Source: an uncultured Lachnospiraceae bacterium (GTDB taxonomy: Bacteria > Bacillota > Clostridia > Lachnospirales > Lachnospiraceae). Taken from it: a stretch of 64,000 bases of DNA. The stretch spans positions 124,001 through 188,000 of the forward strand of contig CANRMA010000002.1 in assembly GCA_947631625.1 (NCBI GenBank), read 5' to 3'. The position numbers and the translations under genes were made by a program. The notes beneath the pieces were generated by a model. The model made no database searches. It was not told the origin of the DNA and was given only the letters and a program-made list of their open reading frames with translations. Positions 8,612 to 16,690 of the stretch are shown here, piece by piece; the stretch's first letter is position 1, and the number at the start of each line of letters is the position of its first letter.

Positions 8612-8641
8612 CCTCGCATTGACTACTTTTTCATTGCGAGG
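8612..8641 (+). promoter_or_regulatory. Hairpin sequestering the transposase ribosome-binding site
   Basis: CCTCGCA (8612-8618) pairs with TGCGAGG (8635-8641), extended by TGA/TCA after a single T-T mismatch. The 3' arm contains the GAGG that serves as Shine-Dalgarno for the transposase start. Such a structure would limit translation, especially of read-through transcripts entering the element from outside, as known for several insertion sequences. Confidence 0.6.
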
Positions 8642-8646
8642 TGAAT

Positions 8647-9834
8647 ATGATGAACACAGATCTTTTATCTTCTATTTTGCAACTTTCTGATAAACTCATT
8701 TCTTCCGAGTCTTTCCTGATCAAGCATCGTATCGGCAATGCTTTTTCCCGTTCAGGAAAACTTTCTTTCCCAAAATTGATCTATTATATCCTGCGCTCTT
8801 CCCATAAGTCCATATCCATTAATTATTCTGATCTTTTGGATGATCTGTCATCGGAAGGTCTGCCGTTTGTATCAAAACAGGCTGTTTCTAAAGCACGGCA
8901 GGGAATCTCCTATCATGCATTTCTTGATCTCTTCCGCCTCTCTGTTGCATGGTTCTATGAACACTCTTCTGATCTTAATACATGGAATGGATCCCATATC
9001 TTTGCTGTTGACGGCACCACTGTGCAGATCCCGGGATCTAAAGAAAACTATGAGGTATTTGGAGGAAATCCTAATAAAACAGGAATTGTTTCGCCTCTTG
9101 CTTCCGTGTCAGCCCTTTATGATATTCTTAATGATATACTCGCAGATGTCTCTTTTCATCCATACCGCTATAATGAAAGGGCCGCTGCAAAAGAACATAT
9201 GGATTTTTTACCTGAACTTCCTGACAGTATCCTGTTGTTTGACCGTGGGTATCCTTCGGAAGATATGTTCCGTTTCTTGAATGCGCATGGCATTCTGTTC
9301 CTAATGCGCATTCCACAAACTTTTAAAAAAGCCATATCAAAAGAAGAAGATATATTATTCGAATATCCTGCTTCTGATGATGCCGGCTCCCTTGCTTTAA
9401 GAAGTCTTCATTTTCTGCTGGAAGATGGGACTGTGGAATATCTGGTGACAAATATAACGCCTAACCAGATGGAGGCAGATAAATTTCCTGCATTATATAG
9501 GCTGCGATGGGGAATAGAGAGCAAATACAGGGAACTCAAAAGCCGTTTGGAAATAGAATCTTTTAACAGCATAAAACCGGTCAGTATCCTGCAGGAGTTT
9601 TTTGCTGCGATGTATCTTTCCAATTTGGCAGCAATTGTAAAACACCGGTCAGATTCCCTGATTGTTTCACATAAGGGGAATAAACATAGCTATCGATCGA
9701 ACCGCACCTATATTCTTAACCGGATCAAGCGCAGCATAGTATTGCTTTTGCGATCCTCTCTGCGGGTACGTCACGAAGCTTTATTACGGATCATTGAGAA
9801 ATCCGCAAGGATTCTATCCATCATACGCCCTTGA
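8647..9834 (+). CDS. IS4-family DDE transposase
   Basis: 395 residues from ATG 8647; a GTG at 8641 and a second ATG at 8650 are alternatives, since GAGG at 8638-8641 serves all of them. The catalytic triad is visible: D122 in FAVDGTTVQIPG, D199 in LLFDRGYPSEDMF, and E291 in RLRWGIESKYRELKSRLEIE, which carries the Y-(2)-R-(3)-E-(6)-K signature of the IS4 family. Length is normal and no frameshift is seen, so the enzyme is probably active. It cuts and pastes its own element through the terminal repeats at 8484-8519 and 10033-10068. Confidence 0.9.
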   Translation: MMNTDLLSSILQLSDKLISSESFLIKHRIGNAFSRSGKLSFPKLIYYILRSSHKSISINYSDLLDDLSSEGLPFVSKQAVSKARQGISYHAFLDLFRLSVAWFYEHSSDLNTWNGSHIFAVDGTTVQIPGSKENYEVFGGNPNKTGIVSPLASVSALYDILNDILADVSFHPYRYNERAAAKEHMDFLPELPDSILLFDRGYPSEDMFRFLNAHGILFLMRIPQTFKKAISKEEDILFEYPASDDAGSLALRSLHFLLEDGTVEYLVTNITPNQMEADKFPALYRLRWGIESKYRELKSRLEIESFNSIKPVSILQEFFAAMYLSNLAAIVKHRSDSLIVSHKGNKHSYRSNRTYILNRIKRSIVLLLRSSLRVRHEALLRIIEKSARILSIIRP

Positions 9835-10032
9835 AGAAAATATGGGAGATATAGAAAACACACCCGCAGGAAATATTACAATCATATGAAAAGCTGTATA
9901 TGAGCAGAAAATATAGATATCTGCCAGATGGCTGTTCTCTTATGCAGAGATACAGTCTGCTTGTTGTGCCTCTGTTTTTTCATAAACTTGATACTTTTCG
10001 GATGATTTTTTATGAAAATGATCTTTATTATG
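9835..10032 (+). other. IS interior downstream of the transposase
   Basis: About 200 bases between the transposase stop and the right end. No gene is seen. Small overlapping frames in this part are on the opposite strand and start outside the element, so they are not credible. Confidence 0.5.
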
Positions 10033-10068
10033 CTTAAGTTGACGACATTGCCGGCTATGCCGGTGGTT
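10033..10068 (+). repeat. Right terminal inverted repeat of the IS4 element
   Basis: CTTAAGTTGACGACATTGCC (10033-10052) is the exact complement of the left inner repeat. The outer CCGGC-TAT-GCCGG hairpin (10051-10063) keeps the left end's shape with different bases. GGTGGTT ends the repeat. Confidence 0.75.
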
Positions 10069-10199
10069 ATGATTTGTGTTGAAAAAGGAGTTTAAAGGAG
10101 TGCCTATGCTTGTTTGATGTACTTCATGTAAGCCGAATATGCTGTAATAAAGGAATATAAACATAGATAAAAGGATACAATATCTTAATAATATAATAA

Positions 10200-10781
10200 A
10201 AATTTTATTTTAAGAAACTTATTGACGAAAGGAAAAGTCTTGGGTTCAAAGATACAATTGATATACGTTTTTTGGAAAAAACGGAAGATGATCGAAATAT
10301 ATCTTATCCTGCACATTTGATAAAATTTGCCGAGAAACTTAAGAATACCGGTGAAATTGAATTTGATGAAGAACAAGATAAAATGGTGGTGATTTTTGAC
10401 GCTGATATCTTTGAAAAGAAAGTCTGTAATTATCAGGAACTACTGCGGGATAAAAGTAAAAGTAGTATATATGCCATAACCAATCCGGCATTTGAATTGT
10501 TTTTATTGTTGCACATAGAGAATTATTTTGAAGAAATAATCAACCCCAACTATTCTCTTATTTTAGAGAATCAGAAAGTACAGGGGAAGACACCTGTCTA
10601 TAATATGCTTTTAGAAAAGACAGGGATGAATTCAAAACATAATTCTGATATTGGTAATTTAGCGTTAAAAATAGATGTGGCGATAGAACAGGAAAAGAAG
10701 ATTAACCAGGATATTTCGGATTGCAAAGGGAAACTTACTTCAAATATTGCACAGATAATTTCAGGGATAAAAAGCGGCTGA
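10200..10781 (+). pseudogene. 5'-truncated RloB-like gene
   Basis: The frame opens directly after a stop at 10197-10199 and reads KFYFKKLIDERKSLG, which matches the part of RloB proteins just after the N-terminal EGE(K/S)TE motif; that motif and the start codon are missing. Downstream VVIFDADIF (the family's D-x-D strand), ITNPAFELFLLLH (family NPCFELWLLLH) and the rest to the C-terminus are intact. A TTG at 10272 could start a shortened product, but it has no ribosome-binding site. RloB proteins pair with the ATPase RloA next to restriction systems and are linked to abortive phage defence. No rloA is present. The break lies about 130 bases beyond the IS4 right end. Confidence 0.65.
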
Positions 10782-10844
10782 TTGAGGCGTGGAGGTGATT
10801 TAATAGTTTGTTTTGGTGATTTATAGAGAATGTGGCAGCAAAAA

Positions 10845-10866
10845 GGCTGAAGCACCAACTTCAGCC
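10845..10866 (+). terminator. Hairpin after the RloB-like fragment
   Basis: GGCTGAAG pairs with CTTCAGCC across a 6-base loop, with an outer GCAGC/GCTGC pairing possible. No T-run follows, so termination is only suggested. Confidence 0.35.
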
Positions 10867-11066
10867 CGCTGCTAATGACCGTAGATGATTATTAGCGAAT
10901 TAATTTAAACAAATTCAGTCTGGCATCTATCATTCAACAATACAATTCCTAAACATATGTTTGGTCTTAAATATTCCAAAGCAGGTCATTCTTTGTTTTT
11001 ATAGTTGCAGGAGATTGTATAACCTCTTATTATTAAAGTTATCCAAATATAAGGAGAGAGAAAATT

Positions 11067-11279
11067 ATGAATTTAAAAGTTGTGAAGCAAACAGAAACAG
11101 GATTGAATACTGAATTTGTGAATATTGATTCCGGAAAAAGAATATCTTTGGATCATGCAATTACACAAATCAGAAATGGTAATCCAAATTATAGAAACTA
11201 TGAAACGGTTAGCAGATCCAATGGGACTACATATATTCGTTCAAAACCAGACAACAGTACAAAAAATAATATTGAGTAG
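11067..11279 (+). CDS. Small protein, DUF3892-like
   Basis: 70 residues, preceded by AAGGAGAG about 9 bases upstream of ATG 11067. The pattern NIDSGKRISLDHAITQIRNGNPNY followed by TTYIRSKPDNS resembles small DUF3892-type proteins (a central I-x-x-A-I-x-x-I-x-N-G helix and a terminal YIRS-PD strand). There is no membrane segment or signal peptide, and the protein is probably cytosolic. Function is unknown. It stands alone among decayed and mobile DNA, so it may be accessory. The family call rests on a short pattern only. Confidence 0.5.
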   Translation: MNLKVVKQTETGLNTEFVNIDSGKRISLDHAITQIRNGNPNYRNYETVSRSNGTTYIRSKPDNSTKNNIE

Positions 11280-11708
11280 GAGGAGACATGATAATACAGA
11301 AAAAAGACTGTATGACAAAAAAATATCAAAATATGCCCTGATTGGCTTGGATAAAGGATTTTTGCGGTATAATGTTTAAAAGAAGTGTCAAACACCAGTG
11401 ATATTAAGACAGACGTAAATAAATATTTACCTACAACAGACGTAAATAAATATTTACCGCACAGCTTGGAAAATAGAAAAATTTGTTATATAATAAAAGA
11501 TAAGTCCAAAATTATTATGCTGATATGAAAATACATAAGTAAATACCAAAAGGCGCAGAAGCAAAGGCAAAGAAACGAATAAATAAAGATAAAGAGCTTC
11601 AAAGCAGGATAAAGAGATACAAAATCAGGACAATGAGATACAAAAGCAGTATAAAGAAAAGCATAAGCATTTATAATATATGATCGCGTTATAATACGGA
11701 GGAAGACA
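11280..11708. other. Intergenic region at the accessory/core boundary
   Basis: About 430 AT-rich bases. Apart from the two palindromic repeats at 11409-11458 and A-rich, AAAG-containing low-complexity sequence at about 11520-11670, nothing was recognised. Base composition changes visibly after 11.7 kb. Confidence 0.5.
11409..11458. repeat. Two direct repeats, each holding a perfect palindrome
   Basis: A 23-bp unit occurs at 11409-11431 and again at 11436-11458 (27-bp period). Each unit holds GTAAATA-AA-TATTTAC, a perfect 7-bp inverted repeat. Tandem palindromes of this shape often bind a regulator dimer. No gene starts within 250 bases downstream, so the target, if any, is unclear. Confidence 0.6.
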
Positions 11709-12584
11709 ATGGCTTTATTTCATATCGGAAATGAGCAGCTGACGATACAGGCGGACAGTTTTGGGGCTGAACTTAAGTCTCTTAAAAAGACTTCCACAGA
11801 TACAGAGTATATGTGGGATGGCAATCCTGCATATTGGAAAAGAACGTCTCCCGTGCTTTTTCCACTGGTGGGAGCCTTACAGAACGGAGAATATGTTTGT
11901 GACGGACAAAGCTATAAAATGGGGCAGCATGGTTTTGCGAGGGATATGGAGTTTGCCTTAAAGAGCCAGACCAATAAAGAAGTATGGTTTACACTCAGCT
12001 CCGATAAAGAGACCTTGCTTAAATATCCCTATGATTTTCTTCTGGAGATTGGATATGAACTGGAAGGAAATACGTTGAGCGTCAGATGGAAGGTAAAAAA
12101 TCCTGCTGACAGGGATATGTATTTTTCAATAGGAGGCCATCCTGCTTTTTGCTGCCCGCTTGACGAAGGGGCGAAGCAGGGGGACTATTGTTTGTGGTTT
12201 GATGCCAAAGATAAGATAACCGCCGGAATACTTGAAAATGGGCTTATGAGTGACAAGAAAGCAGATTTTGATCTGGATAACGGTCATTTGTGGATAGGCA
12301 AACATTTGTTCGATAACGATGCGTTGGTTATTGAAAACGATCAGGCACACGAGGTGGGTTTGGTTAAACCTGACGGCAGCAGGTATCTTACCGTGAGCTT
12401 TGATGCGCCGCTTTTCGGAGTGTGGTCTCCGCCGCATAAGGACGCGCCGTTTGTATGCATAGAACCTTGGTATGGAAGATGTGATGACGCAGGTTATGCC
12501 GGAACATGGCAGCAGCGCAAGTGGGGACAGAAACTGGCGGCAGGAGAGATATTTGAAGCTGTCTACAGGATTACGATACATTAA
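11709..12584 (+). CDS. Aldose 1-epimerase family protein (LacX-like)
   Basis: 291 residues. The N-terminal strand QLTIQADSFGAELKSLKK, the WKRTSPVLFPLVGAL loop with G-x-x-HGFARD, and FSIGGHPAFCCPL (probable catalytic His) fit the galactose-mutarotase superfold, LacX/YeaD branch. These cytosolic enzymes interconvert alpha and beta anomers of free or phosphorylated hexoses. The start has CGGAGG 6 bases upstream. It is followed 21 bases later by an ABC ATPase gene, but a functional link is not evident. Substrate is unknown. Confidence 0.85.
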   Translation: MALFHIGNEQLTIQADSFGAELKSLKKTSTDTEYMWDGNPAYWKRTSPVLFPLVGALQNGEYVCDGQSYKMGQHGFARDMEFALKSQTNKEVWFTLSSDKETLLKYPYDFLLEIGYELEGNTLSVRWKVKNPADRDMYFSIGGHPAFCCPLDEGAKQGDYCLWFDAKDKITAGILENGLMSDKKADFDLDNGHLWIGKHLFDNDALVIENDQAHEVGLVKPDGSRYLTVSFDAPLFGVWSPPHKDAPFVCIEPWYGRCDDAGYAGTWQQRKWGQKLAAGEIFEAVYRITIH

Positions 12585-12605
12585 AGAAGAAAGGGATGAT
12601 AAAAG

Positions 12606-13304
12606 ATGATGCCATTAGTACAGTGTATGGGATTGACCAAGACATACGGCGGTAAATTAGCGCTTAACCGGATATGTCTCAATCTTGAGCCGGGTAAGAT
12701 AATAGGGCTGCTTGGGCCTAACGGCAGCGGTAAGACCACTCTTATAAAGATAATGAACGATCTGCTTGAACCTACAGCGGGTGAGATACTTATCGCCGGA
12801 CATAAACCGGGAATTGAGACCAAATTTCATATATCATACCTGCCTGAGAGGACTTATCTTAATTCGGGCATGAAAGTGATGGAGATGGTAAGATATTTTG
12901 AAGATTTTTATCCGGATTTCAGAGTGGAAAGGGCTTTTGATATGCTGCACAGGCTGCAGATCCCGCCCAATGAAAGGCTTAAGAATCTTTCTAAAGGCAC
13001 CAAGGAAAAAGTACAGCTTATCCTGGTTATGAGCAGAGACGCGCAGCTTTATATCCTGGATGAACCCATAGCGGGTGTGGATCCCGCCTCAAGGGATTAT
13101 ATTCTGCATACCATAGTCAGCAATTATAACAGAAATGCAACCATACTTATTTCCACTCATTTGATTTCAGACATTGAGAATATTCTTGATGAGGTTATTT
13201 TTATAAGATGCGGAAATATTATCTTACAGGCGCCCGCCGAAGAGATAAGGCGGCGCGAGGGCAAGAGCATTGACCGTTTATTCAGGGAGGTGTTCGCATG
13301 TTAG
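12606..13304 (+). CDS. ABC transporter ATP-binding protein
   Basis: 232 residues. Walker A GPNGSGKT is at residues 37-44, the signature is LSKGTKEK, Walker B LYILDEPIAGVDP, and the H-loop STHL follows. The divergent signature and short C-terminus resemble ATPases of the YtrB type that pair with a separate permease. The stop overlaps the start of the next gene by 7 bases, so the two form an exporter or an efflux/resistance pump. The GntR regulator often found next to such pairs is absent. Substrate is unknown. Confidence 0.85.
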   Translation: MMPLVQCMGLTKTYGGKLALNRICLNLEPGKIIGLLGPNGSGKTTLIKIMNDLLEPTAGEILIAGHKPGIETKFHISYLPERTYLNSGMKVMEMVRYFEDFYPDFRVERAFDMLHRLQIPPNERLKNLSKGTKEKVQLILVMSRDAQLYILDEPIAGVDPASRDYILHTIVSNYNRNATILISTHLISDIENILDEVIFIRCGNIILQAPAEEIRRREGKSIDRLFREVFAC

Positions 13305-14098
13305 GTAAGCTTATGAAGTATGAATTTAAGGCTACATGGAAACTGCTTGTGCCAATGTATATTTTTTTGGTCGTTATGTCCATACTGGCTTTTTTTACCG
13401 TTCGTCTGACGTTTTTTGAAACCATGCATAATAATGAGCTTCTTGAGCTGACGAGCGCGTTTGTGTTAGTTGCTTATATCATGAGCATGTTCATTACTAT
13501 TATGGCTACTTCCATCTATCTCATATACAGATTTTATAAATCGGTCTATAGTGATGAAGGTTATCTGCTGCATACACTGCCGGTGGATAAGCACCATATC
13601 ATTATATCAAAGACGCTTGTGAGTTTCATATGGGTTGTTATCAATAGTCTGATCATTTATATGTCGATAATCTTTCTTTTTGCAAGCAATAAAGAAGCGT
13701 TCGAAGGCCTGAAATGGGCGTTGAATATTTTTATAGACATTTGGAACAGCTATGACAGCGTAAATGCTTTTACGGTATTTATGACGATTGTTGCAGTATT
13801 TGTTTCGATCATTGCGAAGATACTTAAGATTACCGCGTGCATATCACTGGGGCAGTTATCTCCTGATCATAAGGTTCTTGTGTCTTTTGGCATTTATTAC
13901 GGAATTTATGTGCTGCAGAGGATAATAGCCATGATATATTTTGCGGTCATTGCGCTTTCGGCCAGAGTGAACGACAGCTTTTCGGGCGTTCTGTTCGGCA
14001 TGAATTGGGGATATTCGCTGATAGGCGGATTGATAGGCTGCGTTATTTTTTATTACCTTACATGGTATGTTATGGAGAAAAGGTTAAATCTGGATTAA
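13298..14098 (+). CDS. ABC transporter permease, ABC-2-like membrane protein
   Basis: 266 residues with six hydrophobic segments (about residues 18-38, 50-75, 105-127, 162-185, 205-228 and 235-258), no signal peptide, and the YSDEGYLLHTLPVDKHHIIISK loop typical of ABC-2 permeases that partner YtrB-like ATPases. It is translationally coupled to the ATPase (7-base overlap). Together they should form a two-gene transporter of unknown substrate. Confidence 0.8.
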   Translation: MLGKLMKYEFKATWKLLVPMYIFLVVMSILAFFTVRLTFFETMHNNELLELTSAFVLVAYIMSMFITIMATSIYLIYRFYKSVYSDEGYLLHTLPVDKHHIIISKTLVSFIWVVINSLIIYMSIIFLFASNKEAFEGLKWALNIFIDIWNSYDSVNAFTVFMTIVAVFVSIIAKILKITACISLGQLSPDHKVLVSFGIYYGIYVLQRIIAMIYFAVIALSARVNDSFSGVLFGMNWGYSLIGGLIGCVIFYYLTWYVMEKRLNLD

Positions 14099-14186
14099 AC
14101 TTTTTCCAAAGCTTTAATTTTTAAAAGATTTAATTTATAATATTTTTGCTAAATTCGGAAGCATTAGATGATGGTTCACGATCATT

Positions 14187-14439
14187 TATATGTTTAAAGC
14201 AGGTAATTGCGAAACACTATCTAAACGTATATTGATTGTACAGATTTAACAAACACCATTGCAGGCGCTCTGAGACCGCAACGCAAAGAATTTGCGTTTG
14301 TCTTTAGGCTGCGTATTTTGCAGCCTTAGTACCGCTGTGAGGCTCAATGCAACGCAAGTGTGCCTGCAAAGGTTTTGTTAAATTTGTACAATCTCGATAA
14401 CATATATCATAGTTTCGCATTGCCCATATATGTTTAAAG
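14187..14439. repeat. Long inverted-repeat element flanked by 13-bp direct repeats (MITE-like or structured RNA)
   Basis: TATATGTTTAAAG occurs at 14187-14199 and again at 14427-14439. Between them, arms at 14234-14266 and 14362-14393 are near-perfect inverted repeats (GATTGTACA...TTGCAGGC), and weaker complementarity (TGCGAAAC) reaches outward to the direct repeats. The centre holds two clean hairpins, AACGCAAA-GAA-TTTGCGTT and GGCTGC/GCAGCC. No coding frame is present. The layout suits a miniature transposable element with a target duplication, or a folded leader RNA for the downstream GTPase gene. Confidence 0.55.
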
Positions 14440-14461
14440 ATAAGAAAGGAAGGCGTTATTT

Positions 14462-15676
14462 ATGACAAAAATTGATATTGTATCAGGTTTCCTTGGAGCG
14501 GGTAAGACGACTCTTATCAAGAAACTCTTAAAAGAGGCATTGGCAGATACCAAGGTGGTACTTATCGAGAATGAGTTTGGAGAGATCGGTATTGACGGAG
14601 GCTTTTTAAAAGAGGCCGGAATAGAGATAAAAGAGATGAATTCCGGCTGTATCTGCTGTTCTCTGGTGGGGGATTTTGCAACTTCACTTAAAGAGGTTCT
14701 GGCGACTTATACGCCTGAGAGAGTGCTGATCGAGCCTTCAGGGGTTGGCAAGCTCTCTGATGTCATGAAAGCGGTTCAGGGCGCAATGGAGAATGAGGAT
14801 GTTGAGCTTAACAGCGCGGTCGCTGTTGTAGACGCATCTAAATGTAAGATGTATATCAAAAACTTCGGTGAATTTTTTATCAATCAGATAGAACATGCCG
14901 GAACCATTATTTTAAGCAGGACCGATAAATTAAGTGAAGAGAAACTGACAGCCTGCGTAGAGATGATAAAGGAGCATAATCACAGGGCAACGATCATTAC
15001 CACTCCGTGGGATGAGCTTGACGGCGCTGATATTTTGAATACGATCGAAGGCGCCAAGGATTTAGAGGCGGAGCTTATGAAAGAGGTGATGGCGCTTAAA
15101 GAAGAGGAACACCATCATCACGATCATGCCCACCACGATCATGACCACAATCACGGCGACCACGATGACCACGCCCACCACGACCATGATTACGATGACC
15201 ATGACCACGACCACCACGACCATGATCACGATGACCATGACCACGCCCACCACGACCATGACCACGATGACCATGACCACGACCATGACCACGACCACCA
15301 CGATCATGATCACGACCACGCCCATCACGATCATGACCATGACCATGATCACGACCACGCCCACCACGGTCATGACCATCACCATCACCATGCCGACGAG
15401 GTCTTCACAAGTTGGGGTATTGAGACTCCCGTGTCATATACTAAGGCCGAGATCGAAGAAAAGCTTAATAAGCTTGAAAATGATGAGGAATTTGGACTTG
15501 TGCTGCGCGCAAAAGGAATGGTTCCCACAGGCAGCGGAACGTGGCTTTATTTCGATTATGTTCCGCAGGAGTGTGATATCCGGGACGGAAAACCTGATGT
15601 TACGGGTAAGATCTGCGTGATCGGTTCTAAATTAAAAGAAGATAAACTTGAGGCTTTATTTAAGAAAAATGTCTGA
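14462..15676 (+). CDS. CobW/G3E-family GTPase with long His/Asp metal-binding region
   Basis: 404 residues. The P-loop GFLGAGKT (9-16), the metal-binding SGCICC motif (C63, C65, C66) and LIEPSGVG identify a CobW/ZNG-type metallochaperone GTPase. Residues about 216-311 are almost only His and Asp with some Ala, a likely zinc, nickel or cobalt store. A CobW C-terminal domain (from about residue 325, FGLVLRAKGMVP...GTWLYFDYVP) follows. Known relatives deliver metal to client enzymes using GTP hydrolysis. AGGAAGG lies upstream of the ATG. It is followed by a second GTPase of the same superfamily 73 bases on, suggesting joint work in metal supply. Confidence 0.9.
   Translation: MTKIDIVSGFLGAGKTTLIKKLLKEALADTKVVLIENEFGEIGIDGGFLKEAGIEIKEMNSGCICCSLVGDFATSLKEVLATYTPERVLIEPSGVGKLSDVMKAVQGAMENEDVELNSAVAVVDASKCKMYIKNFGEFFINQIEHAGTIILSRTDKLSEEKLTACVEMIKEHNHRATIITTPWDELDGADILNTIEGAKDLEAELMKEVMALKEEEHHHHDHAHHDHDHNHGDHDDHAHHDHDYDDHDHDHHDHDHDDHDHAHHDHDHDDHDHDHDHDHHDHDHDHAHHDHDHDHDHDHAHHGHDHHHHHADEVFTSWGIETPVSYTKAEIEEKLNKLENDEEFGLVLRAKGMVPTGSGTWLYFDYVPQECDIRDGKPDVTGKICVIGSKLKEDKLEALFKKNV
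15116..15396 (+). repeat. GACCAC-type low-complexity repeat encoding the His/Asp tract
   Basis: Imperfect repeats of CACGACCATGAC-like units, in frame with the GTPase gene. They create long spurious open frames on other frames and the opposite strand. Such tracts readily gain or lose units. Confidence 0.8.
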
Positions 15677-15749
15677 TATAATGTGGAGTTATGGAGGCTT
15701 ACGTTTTTGCTGTCAGGAATTCGCAGGCTGAACAGGAATGGAGAATATT

Positions 15750-16679
15750 ATGAAACCGGTATATATTATCAATGGCTTTCTTGAAAGCGGTAAAACTGAG
15801 TTTATTACCTATACGTTGGCTCAACCGTATTTTCAGATCCGCGGCAAGACGCTTTTGCTCCTTTGTGAAGAGGGCGAGATCGAATATGAAGAGGAACTTT
15901 TGAGGAAGAGCAGAACCGTTATGGAACTTATTGAAGATGAAGCGGATTTTAATTCGCAGCATCTTATCGAACTTGAAAAAAAGCATAAGCCTGAGCGTAT
16001 TATAATCGAGTATAACGGCATGTGGAATTACAAGAATATGAAACTGCCGTGGCACTGGACGATCGAGCAGCAGATCACGACGATAGACGCCTCGACTTTT
16101 CCTATGTATTTTACCAATATGAAATCGCTGTTGGCGGAGATGATACGTAAGTCGGAGCTGATAATCTTTAACCGCTGCGACGGTATAGAGGATCTGAACA
16201 GCTATAAAAGAAATGTCAAGGCGATCAACCAGAAGGCGGACATTGTATTCGAGGACTCAAACGGTGAGGTAAATGAGATCATGGAAGACGATCTGCCCTA
16301 TGATCTTTCCGCGCCTATACTGGAATTAAATAACGAGGGTTATGGAATTTGGTATCTGGATTCCTTAGACCATATCGGGAGATATGAGGGCAAGACTGTG
16401 CAGTTTACGGGTATGGTACATGTGCCGAAGACTTTTCCCAAAGGATATTTCGTTCCGGGAAGGCTGGCTATGACCTGTTGTGCGGAAGATATGGCCTTCT
16501 TAGGCTTTGCCTGTAAATATGACAAAGCGGATACGCTTACGGACAGACAGTGGGTGAAAGTTACCGCCAAAGTATCTAAGGAATACTTTGAAGACTATGG
16601 CGGTGAAGGTCCGGTGCTGCATGCGATAAGCGTCGAGCAGACGAAAAAACCAAGAGAAGAGATCATAAGTTTTGCATAA
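15750..16679 (+). CDS. G3E GTPase fused to a YcgQ/TIGR03943-like C-terminal domain
   Basis: 309 residues from ATG 15750, which has GGAG 6 bases upstream; the ATG at 15738 lacks spacing for its AGGA. The P-loop is GFLESGKT (9-16) and IIEYNGMW stands where relatives have IEPSG. The CxCC metal motif of CobW is missing. Residues about 205-295 (LDHIGRYEGKTVQFTGMVHVP, FVPGRLAMTCCAEDMAFLGFAC, WVKVTAKV) resemble the C-terminal domain of the YcgQ/TIGR03943 family, usually a separate membrane protein that travels with a permease (YcgR-type) and a CobW GTPase. It is probably a cytosolic partner in zinc or other metal handling. Confidence 0.75.
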   Translation: MKPVYIINGFLESGKTEFITYTLAQPYFQIRGKTLLLLCEEGEIEYEEELLRKSRTVMELIEDEADFNSQHLIELEKKHKPERIIIEYNGMWNYKNMKLPWHWTIEQQITTIDASTFPMYFTNMKSLLAEMIRKSELIIFNRCDGIEDLNSYKRNVKAINQKADIVFEDSNGEVNEIMEDDLPYDLSAPILELNNEGYGIWYLDSLDHIGRYEGKTVQFTGMVHVPKTFPKGYFVPGRLAMTCCAEDMAFLGFACKYDKADTLTDRQWVKVTAKVSKEYFEDYGGEGPVLHAISVEQTKKPREEIISFA

Positions 16680-16690
16680 TACGGTATTAT

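Larger units (their letters stand above)
8484..10068 (+). mobile_element. IS4-family insertion sequence, apparently complete
   Basis: The element is bounded by inverted ends. The 20-bp GGCAATGTCGTCAACTTAAG at 8500-8519 is perfectly inverted at 10033-10052. Outside each copy lies a small hairpin (8489-8501 CCTGC-TAT-GCAGG and 10051-10063 CCGGC-TAT-GCCGG), then AACCACC or its complement. One transposase gene fills most of the interior. No clear target-site duplication was found next to either end, so the exact borders are uncertain by a few bases, or the flanks have rearranged. It sits between the terminator of the 780-residue gene and a 5'-truncated RloB-like gene. Confidence 0.75.

Noticed and set aside
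15062-15620. Long open frames on both strands across the His/Asp repeat (109 and 164 residues)
   Set aside because: They arise from low-complexity GACCAC-type repeats inside a clear GTPase gene; their products are Val/Met or Thr/Met runs without homology or ribosome sites.
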